In this document: one piece after another, positions 53,303 to 64,000 of the stretch
Layout: each line of letters starts with the position of its first letter
Numbering within the stretch: the first letter of the stretch is position 1
NCBI GenBank assembly: GCA_029204225.1
Contig: CM055103.1
Span: 50,447,470 to 50,511,469, forward strand
DNA length: 64,000 nt
Origin: Diphasiastrum complanatum
Taxonomy: Eukaryota; Streptophyta; Lycopodiopsida; Lycopodiales; Lycopodiaceae
Direction: 5' to 3'
Notes under the pieces: generated by a model
Databases searched by the model: none
The model's input: the letters and a program-made list of their open reading frames with translations, nothing else
Told to the model about the DNA's origin: nothing
Position numbers and translations under genes: made by a program

Positions 53303-54970
53303 TCAATTTTTATAGCAAATGATTATGCTTGTAAGGTAGAAGGCATAGGATCCATACCTTTATGCTTGGGATCTTCAAGGAAGATCAAGACTGATGGAGT
53401 ACTTTACATTCCTAGTATCACTAAGATCTTGCTTAGTGTAGGACACTTGCTTGACAATGGTTTGATTGTGGGGTTCACCACAAATGCATGTAACATCAAG
53501 AAGGATGTCAAGATGATAGCTAGAGGCATAAGATTTGGAAGATTATTCAAACTAGATGCCTATGTGGATGCTTATATTGTGATGCTAGCCGAGGAGACCA
53601 AACTATCCAACCATAGTCTTTGGCACAAAAGACTTGGTCACATCAACTCAAAGTCCATAGAGGTCATGTGCAAGGAGGATCTTGCCTTAGGACTTCCAAG
53701 ATCCTTGGCAAAAGAGGAGAAAGTATGTGACGCATGTGCTCTCTCAAAAGCACATAAGAAGCCCTTTTCAAGTTCAATCACAAAGACAACTCATCAACTT
53801 GAGTTGATCCACTCGGATGTAAACTTTGCAAGTACAATGTCCAATGGAGGTGTCACCATGTTTGTTACATTCATAGATGATTACTCAAGGTATTGTTGGG
53901 TATTCTTACTTTCATCTAAAGCACAAGTATTTGAAAGCTTTCTTAAGTTCAAAGCATTTGTTGAGAAGCATCTTGATCACAAGATCAAAACTTTTAGAAG
54001 TGGTAATGGTGGACAATATATCTCCAATGCTTTTAAGGATTTTTGTGATCAAAAAGGGAATAAAAAAGAATTATCTTGTCCCTACACCCCTCAACAAAAT
54101 GGGGTAGTCGAGAGGAGGAATAGGACATTGTGTGAATGTTCTAAAGCCTTAAGGATTGATGCATGTTTACCAAAAGCTTTTTGGGGAGAAGCTCTCACTT
54201 GTGCTAACCATTTAATGAACAGAGTTCCATGTAGCTCTATTGAAGGAAAAACACCCTTTGAAGTCTTGTATGGGAGGAAGCCAAATCTCAAGGACTTAAA
54301 GGTGTTTGGATGCATTTGCTATGTGCATACACCTTTGGAGAAAAGGACCAAGGAAGATCCATCATCAATCAAAGGTATTATGCTCGGGTATGGCAAAGCA
54401 AGCAAGGGATATAAGGTATACATTCCATCTTCCAACAAGTTTGTGGTTTCTAGAGATATCATTTTTGATGAGGATAATATGCATAAACTTGTTGATGGCT
54501 CAATCAAATCACCTATCAAGAGGGAGGTGGCCGAGGATCAAGATGTCATAGATCTTGAGGAGGAGCTAGAGCCAAGAGAACCAATCACTCCAAGAAGATC
54601 ATCAAGGGTAAGAATGGAGCCATTGAACTCACATACCAAGACAAGGGGAAGCAAGCCGAGGGTAATCCATCTTCATCCTTTGCACTCATTTCAAGTTTTG
54701 AAGAACCTTCATGTGTAGAAGATGCATTGAGTTCAAAGGACTGGTTTCAAGCTATGATAGATGAATATAATGATTTGATGGAGAATGGCACATGTACCCT
54801 AGTTGATAGACCTCTTAAGAATGTGATTGGATGTAAATGGGTTTTTAAGCTAAAACTCAAAATGGATGGAAGTGTAAGCAAACACAAGACAAGGTTAGTT
54901 GCCAAAGGATATGCTAAAGCAGAGGGCATAGATTTTGAAGAAACTTTTGCAGAGTCAACTAACCATGATT
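53303..54970 (+). pseudogene. copia I protease end, integrase and RT start
   Basis: 53366-54718 is open for 450 codons: end of protease (YIPSITKILLSVGHLLDNG), integrase zinc region (WHKRLGHINSKS, CDACALSKAHKKPF) and core. The first Asp is in LIHSDVNFA. The second catalytic block reads FRSGNGGQY, so the Asp is replaced by Gly; the Glu block is GVVERRNRTL. The C-terminal region and the RRSSRVRMEPL linker follow. 54727-54950 starts RT (GCKWVFKLKLKMDGSVSKHK, then EGIDFEETFA) and ends at the break. The enzyme set is incomplete. Confidence 0.85.
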
Positions 54971-54971
54971 G

Positions 54972-55520
54972 TGTTGGATTATGTTCTCATTCCTTGACAC
55001 TATAATCTGATTATCCATTTAGTTATCCATTTGCTGCAGTTTTACTCGCTTTATCGTAGTCTACATATATACATGAGAATAGTTAACAAGTTCGGCAAGG
55101 ATAAAGGCTATCAAAGGGAGTTGAACTATCGAATGTTAATAGAACATGTTACTTGCTATGAAACTATCTACTTGCTCTAATTGACAATGCAATATGGCTA
55201 AGTGCCAATTGTGATGTAAAACTCATTGTGGATAACTGCCAATTGTGACCTGGCTAAATTGATGCCCTAACCATCATTTTGGATAAGACTATTTGGCATT
55301 CCTAACTAGTATAAATAGTTGATCATTTTTCATTTTAGAATTACTCTCTCAGTTGATTAAGTTATAGAGTATTACTACTAGCGCTTTACTACTTATTAGG
55401 AAAAGTGTAGATAAAGATGATCCAGTAATTCAGAGTTAATTTTGAATAGCGGTTCCATCTGCTATTGTTTGTGCTTGTGATTCATCTAATTTGTACATGA
55501 TGCTACATATTGAGAATACA
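54972..55520 (+). repeat. solo LTR related to the copia F family (end uncertain)
   Basis: Begins TGTTGGATTATGTTCTC, like the F LTR start. TATA box TATAAATAG at 55310-55318 in the same context as in F (AGTATAAATAG(T/C)TG), then a CTCTCTCAG leader. No primer-binding site or coding region follows, so it is a solo or broken LTR. The right end may lie anywhere up to about 55900. Confidence 0.55.
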
Positions 55521-55994
55521 ATTCCATGAGTTTGATGCATCCTTGAGCTCCTTGATCATGCTTGTTTCTTGAGTGATGCATTTATGATCTTGCACTTCCA
55601 TTCCTTTGTGTGTGGTTGTGGATTAGGGAGGACTAGCTCTCCTGCTTTCTTTAATTTATGCCTTGTGGATTAATGTAGGAATAAGCATTGAGGTAATTCG
55701 TCTTGGCTAGGTTGTGGTGTAGATTTTGCAAATACTAAGATAGCCTATGCCATTGACATTCTTGGCTGTCCAAGAATCAAGAAATGTGTGTTTCTTGATT
55801 CTTGGGCTCTCCAAATGTTGTCTAGTTTAGTTAGTTTCTTGTTTCTTGTTTTGTGGAATATCTAATAGCTTAGTTTTAAATTGTTAACATCTGTTCATTT
55901 TGTTTTGTAGCAAGTAAGTAGGATTTCATGGCTATTCAATCATTCTACACACTGAATTCTTGGTTGAATGCATGATCTGCATGTTTGGTTTAAA
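55521..55994. other. unassigned spacer left of copia E
   Basis: AT-rich DNA, no ORF. TTCTTGATTCTTGG/TTTCTTGTTTCTTG words are repeated near 55770-55850. It ends with TTAAA, the target-site duplication of copia E. Confidence 0.35.
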
Positions 55995-56858
55995 TGATAA
56001 ATTTTATAGTTTTTAGGACAATAATGATTTTACTTTACAATCATAGAGAGTTATTGGTTGCTTAATCAATGAATCTATCAAGTTCTACACATTAGATCTT
56101 GATCTAGATTCACTACACTTGGATTTAAGCAAGAGCAATGGACCAACACATCATTTTTTAGTGAGAGCGGCTTCACACGTGTGGAGTACTATCCACTGTA
56201 CGGCCTGCACCTGAAACAACAAGTACAATGATACTAGATAGCAATCATGCATAAAAATCACAAGACAAATGACTAGAAATTTCACAAAAGTGTAGAGTGC
56301 AAAAGTCTCATCAATCTTCTTAGCAAAATGATGATCCTTTTATGGATCAAGTACATCCATGAGTCTAGTACAGTCCAGCAGGCCTTACACACGTGTGAAG
56401 AGTGCCACATCACTCAGATCTATCCATTTTATCCATCCTTGATCCTTATCCAATAGTTGACCTTCTAGAATATGACTAAAATCCAAAAAGCTAGTCTCCT
56501 AGAATATAGGAATATTCCCTACAAAATAGGATCTAAGGAAAATGGCCAACTCTTATCTTATAGTACTCTATACACACGTGTGAACATCCACTTGCCATGT
56601 GGGAGCATTTACTCATGCACATGCAAAGAAAAGCTAATTTGTAGGTGACTAGTCAACTTGACTAAAAACTAGTCATTTCATGTTCACACTAACTAGAATG
56701 ATACAAAATCAATTTGGATATATACAAACATGAAAAGTACATCCTTTCACACGTGGGAACAAGATTCCACACGTGTGAAATCATATCATCAACATATTCT
56801 AATGTTTGATCAATATTTACATGAACTAATGTCAAGAGAGAAGTGACAATTTTCAACA
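55995..56858 (-). repeat. copia E 3' LTR with five G-box palindromes
   Basis: TGATAAATTTTAT...TTTCAACA. CACACGTGTG is at 56174-56183, 56388-56397, 56573-56582 and 56768-56777, and CACACGTGGG at 56748-56757. Confidence 0.9.
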
Positions 56859-56871
56859 CTCCTCCTCACTT

Positions 56872-59124
56872 CTAACTTAGCAAATCTAGTGTACATCTAT
56901 CTACAATTCCAAGAGCATATCTTAACTTAAAAAATGGATCTTTGGACAATGGTTTGGTTAAGATATCAGCTATGCATTCGGATGATGGTACATGATGTAG
57001 TTGCACTTCCTTGGATTGTACCTTCTCCCTCACAAAGTGGTGAGCTATCTCAATATGCTTTGTTCTAGCATGGAAGATAGGATTTGAAGCAATTTGTTGA
57101 GAAGCTTGATTGTCACAAAATATGTAAGGGATCTCCTTGGCCTCTAGCACATGTAGTTCCATCAAGAGTCTTCTTAGCCATAGGAGATCTTTGGTTGTTG
57201 AAGTCAATGCCTTGTACTCGGCTTCACAAGAAGATAGTGAGATTGTATCTTGCTTTTTGGAAAGCCAAGATATCACTCCTCCACAAAGAAATGTTGCAAA
57301 TGCACTAATGGACTTCCTATCCATCTTGTGTCCTGCAAAATCTGAATCCGAGTAGGCTCTCAAGTGCAAGTTAGATCCTTCATAAAGTATGCCAAAAAAT
57401 CTAGTACTAGAAACATATCTAAGTACTCTCTTGGCACTTTTCCAATGATGAACTAAAGGAGCTTGCATACTTTGACTCAACTTGCTTACACAAAAACTTA
57501 AGTCAGGTCTAGTGATAGTTAAATAGATTAGAGAGCCTATAAGCTTCCTAAAGAGAGTGATGTCCTCGAAGGATGCATCATCACCTTCATTAGTTGCTTT
57601 CACAACATGCTCCATAGGGGTGTCAATCCCCTTACAATATTTCATACCAAATCTTTCAAGAATGGAAGTAGCATACTTAGATTGACTTACGAAAGTACAA
57701 TTGCTACTTCTAGACACTTCTATCCCAAGTATAAACTTTAGGAAGCCTAGATCTACCATCTTGAACTCACTAGATAAGTCAACTTTTACTTTGTCTATGC
57801 CATCATCATCATTTCCTGTCATAATGATGTCATCAACATAAAGAACCAAAATGATGATCTTTCCTTCATTACATTTGAAATATAAAGAAGGTTCATAAGC
57901 ACTTAGTACAAAGCCAAGGGAATAGAGAAAATCATGCAACCTAGAGTACCAAGCTCTAGGTGCTTGCTTCAAGCCATAGAGGCTCTTCCTTAAGTAGCAC
58001 ACCTTTTGCTCCTCACCAACCTTGATGAAGCCCTCGGGTTGCATCATGTAGATTTCCTCTTCTAAGAAGCCATTCAAGAAGGCATTTGTCACATCCATTT
58101 GGTAGAGATCCCATTTGAACAAAGTAGCAATGCAAATGATTAATCTAACAGTTACAAGCTTAGCTACAGGTGCAAATGTTTCTTCATAATCCAATCCTTT
58201 TATTTGAAGAAATCCCTTAGCAACAAGCCTAGCTTTGTATTTACTAATAGATCCATCTTGATTGTACTTAATTTTATAAATCCACTTACATGCAAGTGGT
58301 TTCTTTCCTCTTGGAAGATTTACAAGATTCCAAGTATGATTATCTTCTAATGCATCATACTCTACTTGCATTGCATCTCTCCAAACTTTAGATTTACATG
58401 CTTCTTCAAAAGATGATGGACCTTCAATCAATGTAGCTAAAAAAGAGTAAGAGGTAGAAGATGTAGAGCCTTCCTTTTGCTTTCCCTTGTCCACATAGGT
58501 AAGCCTTGAGGGCTCGGCCTTGCTCCTTGATGATCTTCTTGGCCCCTTTTGACTCGGATCCAAATCTCCATCCTCGGGTTTCTCATGATCCTCCTCGGAT
58601 TTGTCAAGATCCTCCTCGGATTTGTCAAGATCTTCAATGCACAATGGGTTAGATCCATTTGACAAGCTCTTAGCAAATTGTGACTCATCAAAAAGGACAT
58701 CTTTGCTTACCTTTACTTTCTTGGATGTAGGATCATATATCCTATATCCCTTGCTATTTTCTCCATAGCCAACAAATATTCCTTTGAAGGAGGTAGCATC
58801 TTCTTTCCTTCTAGTCTCCAAAGGAATGTGTACACAACAAGTACATCCAAAGATCTTAAAATCTTTTACATTGGGTTTCTTATCAAACAAGGCTTGATAA
58901 GGTGAGATCCCATCTATAGCACTACTAGGAAGTCTATTACACAAATAATTAGCACATGTTATGGCTTCTCCCCAAAATGAGATGGGAAGTGATGCATCAA
59001 GCCTCAAGGACTTTGCACACTCACATAGACTCCTATTTTTCCTCTCGGCCACCCCATTTTGTTGAGGGGTGTAGGAACAAGTGTATTGTAACTTAATACC
59101 ATTGATCTCACAAAAGTCTTTCAT
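56872..59124 (-). pseudogene. copia E integrase core to RNase H (750 codons open)
   Basis: Minus-strand open frame from inside the integrase core (KDFCEINGIKLQYTCSYTPQ, GVAERKNRSLCE with the Glu) through the C-terminal domain (SAIDGISPYQALFDKKPN), an acidic linker in which DKSEED is tandemly repeated (about 58590-58635), and RRSSRSKAEPSRLTYVDKG. RT follows: GKKPLACKWIYKIKYNQDGS, MDVTNAFLNGFLEEEIYMMQ, YVDD at 57829-57840. RNase H: SDSDFAGHKMDRKS, SCEAEYKALTSTTKD, and the end KHIEIAHHFVREKVQSKE. This segment has no stops and all RT/RNase H hallmark residues are present. Confidence 0.95.
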
Positions 59125-59931
59125 TTTATTGGAGGTGTACTCTCCTCCATTATCACATCTTAGTGCTTTGATAGAAGTACTAAGTTGTTTCTCTACTAGA
59201 GACTTGAATTAATGAAAGCTTCATAAACAAGACTTTTCTTTGATAGTAACTCAATCCATGTGAATCTAGTACAATCATCTATAGAAGTTACATACATCAA
59301 GGCACCTCCATTACTTGCATGTGAAAAACTATGTACATCAGAATGTATGAGATCCAAGGGAGAGAGAGATCTTGATGAAGATTTCTTGTAAGAAGATTTG
59401 TGTGACTTTGCAAGGCCACATGCCTCACACATTTTTTCACACTTCTTGAAAGTTCTTGGTAGGCCGAGAGCTAGTTCCTTGCTTGCCATTGACTCCATAG
59501 ATTGAAGATTAGGATGGCCTAATCTCTTATGCCAAAGCTCCACTTGAGTTAGCTCCTCCCTAGCCAAGTTCACACTTTCACTTGCAACATTAGCATCCAA
59601 CTTGAAAAGTCTACCTTGCTTAATGCCACTAGCTATGCACTTATCATTTTTCAAGATGGAACAAACTCCATTCTTGAAATGTACATCTAGTCCATTGTCC
59701 ATTAATTGTCCTACACTAAGCAAGTTTCTTGAAATGGTAGGAACATACAAAACATTATCTAGATCTATCCTTTTAGATGTTCCTAAACAAAGAGGTATAG
59801 ATCCTATGCCATCTATCTTGCATGCTTGATCACTAGCAGTGTATATTGACTTCTTAGAGTCATTACAAGATAGAAGAGTAGAAAAATAATGCTTGTTAAA
59901 GGACATGTGGGAACTAGCCCCACTATCTATC
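59125..59931 (-). pseudogene. copia E protease and integrase N-terminus
   Basis: Follows a TGA (59934-59936) that falls in the W of the protease active-site block; WIDSGASSHMS comes directly after it. 59906-59199: DLDNVLYVPTISRNLLSVG (protease end), WHKRLGHPNLQSM and CEACGLAKSHKSSY (integrase zinc region), LIHSDVHSFS (first Asp). A frameshift at about 59196-59210 separates it from the rest of the core, which contains ALRCDNGGEY with the second Asp at about 59130-59160. Confidence 0.9.
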
Positions 59932-59933
59932 CA

Positions 59934-60851
59934 TCATGTGTCTTGACTTGAAGTTGGTGTAGATGCAACCATTAAGGATGTGTTGAATCCATCATCATAT
60001 TCTTCCTCTTGAGCAATGTTCCCTTGATCTCCTTTGGCTTGTTGATTCTTCTTCAAGTAGCATTCTGAGGCAAAGTGTCCTTTCTTTCCACAAAAGAAAC
60101 AATTTAGTTTTGCCTTGTTCTTCACTTTGCCTTTGGAGGTAGATCCTTCATTCTTCATATCGGCCTCCTTGCCTTGATTTTTCTTGAATGGATTTTGCTT
60201 TTTCTTGCCTTTAGATGTAAAGTTAGCTTTCTCCTCTCCTCCATTAAGTGACATGCTATCCATTCTTGTCTTAAGGTGTAGAAGCCTACTCTCCTCGGCC
60301 ACAAGAACATTGTGCAACTTTTCAATGGATGAAAGAGAGTCTTGAATGGCAAATGATTGGACTAAGTTGGTAAACTCATCACTTAGACCATTCAAAATGA
60401 TTTGTACTAGTTCTTGATCTTGGATCTTCTTTCCTATTGCACTTAACTCCTTGTTAAGAGATTTGATCCTAAAAACATACTCTTGTCCACTCTCTCCACT
60501 TCCTTTCATGCTTTGGAAAACTTGATTTCTTAGCATGAGGATTCTTCAAGTATTGTTGGATTCATAAATTCTCTTTAATGAATCCCAAGCCTCTTTGGAT
60601 GAGGTACAAGAAGACGCCTCTTTCAAGAGGTCATTGCATACATTTAACTTTATGCAATGTAGAGCTAATCTTGCTCTCTTCTTGTATTTGGCTTGTTCTT
60701 GGGGAGTTTGAGGCTCTTCCTCTACTCCTTGAACTATGTCATATAGATCATGGATCACTAGGAGTGATTCCATTCTCACTTTCCAAATGGAATAATTTGT
60801 GGAAGTGAGTCTCTCACTTGCTTCCATCAAATATCCACCCATGGATGACAT
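59934..60851 (-). pseudogene. copia E gag
   Basis: Starts MSSMGGYLMEASERLTSTNY at 60851. The capsid (YSIWKVRMESLLVIHDLYDI, KEAWDSLKRIYESNN) is interrupted by TGA at 60546-60548. It continues MLRNQVFQSMKGSGES and ends with zinc knuckle CFFCGKKGHFASEC at about 60060-60105, then the stop at 59934-59936. Closely related to the gag of copias C, D and I. Confidence 0.9.
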
Positions 60852-61446
60852 TTTAGAATGAATGCTCTTTTAAAAATCACAAAGATTTTTGAATTTTAAA
60901 AGATCTATGAAAAGGCCTAAAGCTTTCTAGAATGCCTATAGGCTTGTCTCTATCAAACTAGCACACAAGCTTGAATGATACTCAAAGATCTTACCAAAAA
61001 TTTCTAGCTTTCACTCTCACAAAAAAATTGCTTTACACTTTTCTTAGAGATTTCACTTCAACTAAGGATCTGAACAAATCAGCCTCTTAAGATCTGATCT
61101 TAGACTCTAAAAAGAAATGCTTCAATGATCCAAAACACTATTTGGTCATAGGCATTAGTTAGAATGAATCTAGATCAATATTATGCTTCAAAAAGCACCA
61201 AAAATGAACTAGTATTTTGATTTTGGGACCAAAAAACACAAAGTAACTTGAATTGAAAGTTGCTGTACGGTTTCACACGTGTGAAAAGTACATACACAGC
61301 CTCCAAGTCGTTTTTATCCAAATGATTACAAGCTATCACTCTAGAAGAACTCGCCCTCACTAGTATTGGCCAAAACACAAATTTTGCCAATGATCTTTAC
61401 AAGATTTATGATTCAATAATCACTCTCTTACTTAGCTCTGATACCA

Positions 61447-62309
61447 TGATAAATTTTACAGTTTTTAGGACAATAATGATTGTACTTTACAATCATAGAG
61501 AGTTATTGGTTGCTTAATCAATGAATCTATCAAGTTCTACACATTAGATCTTGATCTAGATTCACTACACTTGGATTTAAGCAAGAGCAATGGATCAACA
61601 CATCATTTTTTTAGTGAGAGCAGCTTCACACGTGTGGAGTACTGTCCACTGTATGGCCTGCACCTGAAACAACAAGTACAATGATACTAGATAGCAATCA
61701 TGCATAAAAATCACAAGACAAATGACTAGAAATCTCACAAAAGTGTAGAGTGCAAAAGTCTCATCAATCTTCTTAGCAAAATGATGATCCTTTTATGGAT
61801 CAAGTACATATATGAGTCTGGTACAGTCCAGTAGGCCTTCACACGTGTGAAGAGTGCCACATCACTCAGATCTATCCATTTTATCCATCCTTGATCCTTA
61901 TCCAATAGTTGACCTTCTAGAATATGACTAAAATCCAAAAAGCTAGTCTCCTAGAATATAGGAATATTTCCTACAAAATAGGATCTAAGGAAAATGGTCA
62001 ACTCTTATCTTCTAGTACTCTATACACACGTGTGAACATCCACTTGCCATGTGGGAGCATTTACTCATGCACATGCAAGGAAAAGCTAATTTGTAGGTGA
62101 CTAGTCAACTTGACTAAAAACTAGTCATTTCATGTTCACACTAACTAGAATGATACAAAATCAATTTGGATATATACAAACATGAAAAGTACATCCTTTC
62201 ACACGTGGGAACAGGCTCCACACGTGTGAAATCATATCATCAACATATTCTAATGTTTGATCAATATTTACATGAACCAATGTCAAGTGAGAAGTGACAA
62301 TTTTCAACA
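61447..62309 (-). repeat. copia E 5' LTR with five G-box palindromes
   Basis: The same motifs at corresponding places: CACACGTGTG at 61627-61636, 61840-61849, 62025-62034 and 62219-62228, and CACACGTGGG at 62200-62209. A further copy lies in the leader at 61274-61283. The core CACGTG is bound by bZIP (ABF/GBF) and bHLH (PIF/MYC) factors in plants. Conservation of all five sites in both LTRs, despite about 2% divergence, is directly visible. Confidence 0.9.
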
Positions 62310-62314
62310 TTAAA

Positions 62315-62540
62315 AGCATGTGACTTCAATGCAAGAGTGACCTATCTGAGTGTCCTATGACAAGCAGGACATTATTACAACGTTCATCAATCCTTTCTGC
62401 CTGATTTGGGCCTAAAAACAAGAACGCTCACATCCAAGAAATGCCCAAATGTAGCCTGGTAACAGGTAGGAACAGTTCTATAAACAAGAAGAGAGAAACA
62501 AAGCCAAGCACAATGATTCTCTAGAGCAGGGAATCAATAA
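62315..62540. other. spacer between copia E and the solo LTR
   Basis: No ORF and no repeat recognised. It may include the degraded end of the following LTR. Confidence 0.3.
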
Positions 62541-63179
62541 ACACTAAGTGGATCTAAACTCCAAGATCATTGGCTTGAATGCTTGCTGCACTCCAAACTA
62601 CATAAGCTAGGAATTGGCAAAACATTCTATGCTACCTAGAATGCAAAAGAACTTGACCAAAAAGCATTACAACAAATGGAAACTTCCATAAACATCAAGT
62701 GCAGCCCAAAATAGCAGTATATAGTCCGTACTACATCAACCTACCACTTTTGGAAAGCACCTAAGATCATACACACAAGCTTGAACTCAATCACTACACA
62801 TTGCCGACAATGGAAGGAGAAACCAATAGAAAAATCTCTCATTAAGCAAATGAATACAATGGATCTACGCCAACCTGTTTCTCTATGAAATTCAGCCTAA
62901 TATAGGTGAGAGAGATGACTCTCTCTCCTCTCTCTAGACCTTAGGACCCAATTTTAGGACACCACTAGCCTAAAATAGTCAATTTTGGCCTATATGTCCA
63001 AATGACATGATTTTGGTGTCATTTCGAAGGTCTTGAGGTTTGACTCTTCTTCAATATGAAATATAAAATAAAAGTATCTAGACATGTTACACACGTGTGA
63101 AAGATCATATCCAAAACTATGTGCCAAAATTACCAAATTTGGCCTAAAACTAGTCAAGGAAATGTTGACAATTTTCACA
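62541..63179 (-). repeat. solo LTR of the copia D family
   Basis: Reverse complement of the D LTR with moderate divergence: AAGTGGATCTAAACTCCAAG, CATTGGCTTGAATGCTTGC, CATAAGCTAGGAATTGGC and the end GTTGACAATTTTCACA at 63179. It carries CACACGTGTG at 63090-63099 near the position where D has CA(C/T)GTGTG. The left end is degraded. No internal element sequence adjoins. Confidence 0.75.
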
Positions 63180-63829
63180 ACATGTTCCAATTATCCACCG
63201 ATGTGTATGAGAACATATACAACAACATGCTGTGCGAAGATGACAGCGATAAAGTGGACTTGCTTAACACCTGAGATCAGGATGCAAGTAACCTTTCTGC
63301 CTTATATTGATTCATTTGGTACTTTCATAGTACTCGTTTTGAAACTGATGAATACCAATTTGGTACTTTGGATCACTTATCTATCAGTATTCTGATTTTT
63401 TTTGTTTGTAAGTGCAAGCTACGTTTTTTGGTACTATTGGAGTCTTAATTATAGTGCTTTTGGTATTGACTGAAATTGTCTTTTCCATTTGAAAAACAGG
63501 TACTGCTTGTTTGAAACTCCAAAGTATCTATTCATAAATTACAGATTTTCTGTCCGGTACTTGAGACTACCAAATTTGGTACTATTGACGTATCAATTTT
63601 GGTACATTTGTAACTGTCTGAAATTGCACTTAAGTCTCAAAAATAGGTACTTCTTGTAGATCTTTAACACTGTATCCATGTTTAACACCTTTAATACCCC
63701 TTCACTCTTAAGCAAAAACTAAAAACCATCCAAGGAGCACAAACTATAACTTTAATAAACTCCACCCATACCGTCATTCATAGATCATGCTGGAATATGC
63801 ATGTGAACACATACTAGTAATGTTGCATT
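63180..63829. repeat. GGTACT-rich degenerate repeat and spacer
   Basis: From about 63316 to 63655 the word GGTACT (usually TTTGGTACTNTTG) recurs about nine times with irregular spacing. A short open frame just before (MFQLSTDVYENIYNN, about 63181-63270) is unrecognised. 63656-63829 shows nothing. Confidence 0.5.
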
Positions 63830-64000
63830 TTTGTTTTCAATATTCTGCAATCTCGAATCTCATAAGTAGTGCATTTGCAATACTTACATAACATCTTCTT
63901 CTTCAATTGTGGACTCAACGATTGCTCTTGACTCTGTGTTGGCTTCTGATTTGAAAGTTTTGAGCTTTTTTTCTTTTGACATTTTGAGCCTTTATTTGTA
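63830..64000 (-). pseudogene. copia (F-type) gag zinc-knuckle scrap
   Basis: The minus strand matches the F gag around 36545-36700: GAAGAAGAAGATGTT, then TATTGCAA, TATGAGATTCGAGATTGC. The zinc knuckle reads CKYCKCTTYEIRDC, with Tyr in place of the conserved His. It runs off the window end. Confidence 0.7.

Larger units (their letters stand above)
50955..54970 (+). mobile_element. Ty1/copia I (5' LTR to RT start; 3'-truncated)
   Basis: The 5' LTR starts TGTTAAATTTACAC at 50955 and matches the LTR of copia H block by block (AAGCTAGTTTG, GAGAAAAAGTAGGAGC, GATGTTAGGGTTAGGTTATGATGA, ATAAATATGTGATGG). The LTR end is not clear; homology runs to at least 51520. gag starts at 52292. The polyprotein breaks off inside RT at about 54950, where an LTR of another family (54972) follows. 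No canonical primer-binding site was found. Confidence 0.75.
55995..62309 (-). mobile_element. Ty1/copia E, complete, few lesions
   Basis: 6315 bp on the minus strand. LTRs are 55995-56858 (3') and 61447-62309 (5'), about 864 bp each, with roughly 20 differences by eye (about 2%). Perfect target-site duplication TTAAA at 55990-55994 and 62310-62314. Primer-binding site at 61435-61446 (TGGTATCAGAGC on the minus strand); polypurine tract next to 56858 (complement of CTCCTCCTCAC). Coding: 60851-56872 with two in-frame stops and one frameshift. Older than copia D but still structurally whole. Confidence 0.95.

Noticed and set aside
63888-63982. Possible first exon of a host gene on the minus strand (acidic frame followed by GTAAGT)
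   Set aside because: The DNA aligns with the copia F gag just before and through the zinc knuckle (36545-36700); the apparent donor is inside the knuckle.
1-64000. CRISPR arrays, bacterial operons, rRNA or tRNA genes
   Set aside because: No regular spacer-repeat array, no ribosome-binding-site-led operons and no recognisable tRNA or rRNA sequence; gene structure and elements are plant nuclear.

Overview
This is a window of nuclear DNA from a land plant. It is AT-rich, spliceosomal introns are visible, and most of it consists of nested, decaying Ty1/copia and Ty3/gypsy LTR retrotransposons whose primer-binding sites follow the plant initiator-tRNA-Met pattern TGGTATCAGAGC. The density and age mix of elements fit a large-genome plant. 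The species cannot be fixed from sequence alone. An ASR gene makes a seed plant likely but does not prove it.

Layout. 1-5.6 kb: gypsy fragments (gag on +, pol on -) interrupted by another LTR. 5.6-7.4 kb: unrecognised sequence with a hairpin-like repeat. 7.45-16.25 kb: a decayed plus-strand gene with a beta-class N4/N6 DNA methyltransferase-like region followed by an Ulp1/C48-type protease-like region. Copia element A (7563-13127) is inserted in one exon and a truncated copia H (14344 to about 15440) between the two domains. 16.6-17.8 kb: a convergent minus-strand two-exon gene remnant of unknown family. 18.2-20 kb: 3' half of copia G. 20.4-20.8 kb: fold-back repeat. 21.1-23.0 kb: the one apparently functional host gene, a two-exon ASR (ABA/WDS) gene with recognisable promoter elements. 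23.1-25.3 kb: two further decayed gene remnants. 25.7-29.2 kb: gypsy integrase cut by copia B. 29.2-34.5 kb: LTR J copy 1, low-content DNA, a LINE-like tail and a chromodomain gypsy end. 34.5-38.3 kb: 5' half of copia F. 39.4-39.9 kb: LTR J copy 2. 40.0-43.6 kb: copia C, an integrase-defective gag-protease element. 43.6-44.4 kb: Cys/His-rich ORF split by copia D. 44.42-50.85 kb: copia D, complete and young. 50.95-55 kb: copia I. 54.97-55.99 kb: an LTR related to F. 55.99-62.31 kb: copia E, complete. 62.5-63.2 kb: solo LTR of the D family. 63.2-64 kb: GGTACT-rich repeat and a copia gag scrap.

How it fits together. The ASR gene is the only locus with an undamaged coding model; its promoter carries a DRE core, an ACGTG element, a pyrimidine tract and a TATA box, as expected of a dehydration/ABA-responsive gene. 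Everything else is mobile DNA or its debris. The most unusual component is the methyltransferase plus Ulp1-like gene with its convergent partner, a layout that could be a decayed large DNA transposon or a retired host chromatin gene. The LTRs of copia E carry five G-box-like palindromes each, so ABA- or bZIP/bHLH-linked control may also apply to that retroelement.

Many nonsense codons fall where the copia family has Trp or Gln, consistent with C-to-T decay of methylated silent DNA. All homology calls were made by eye from motifs, without database search.
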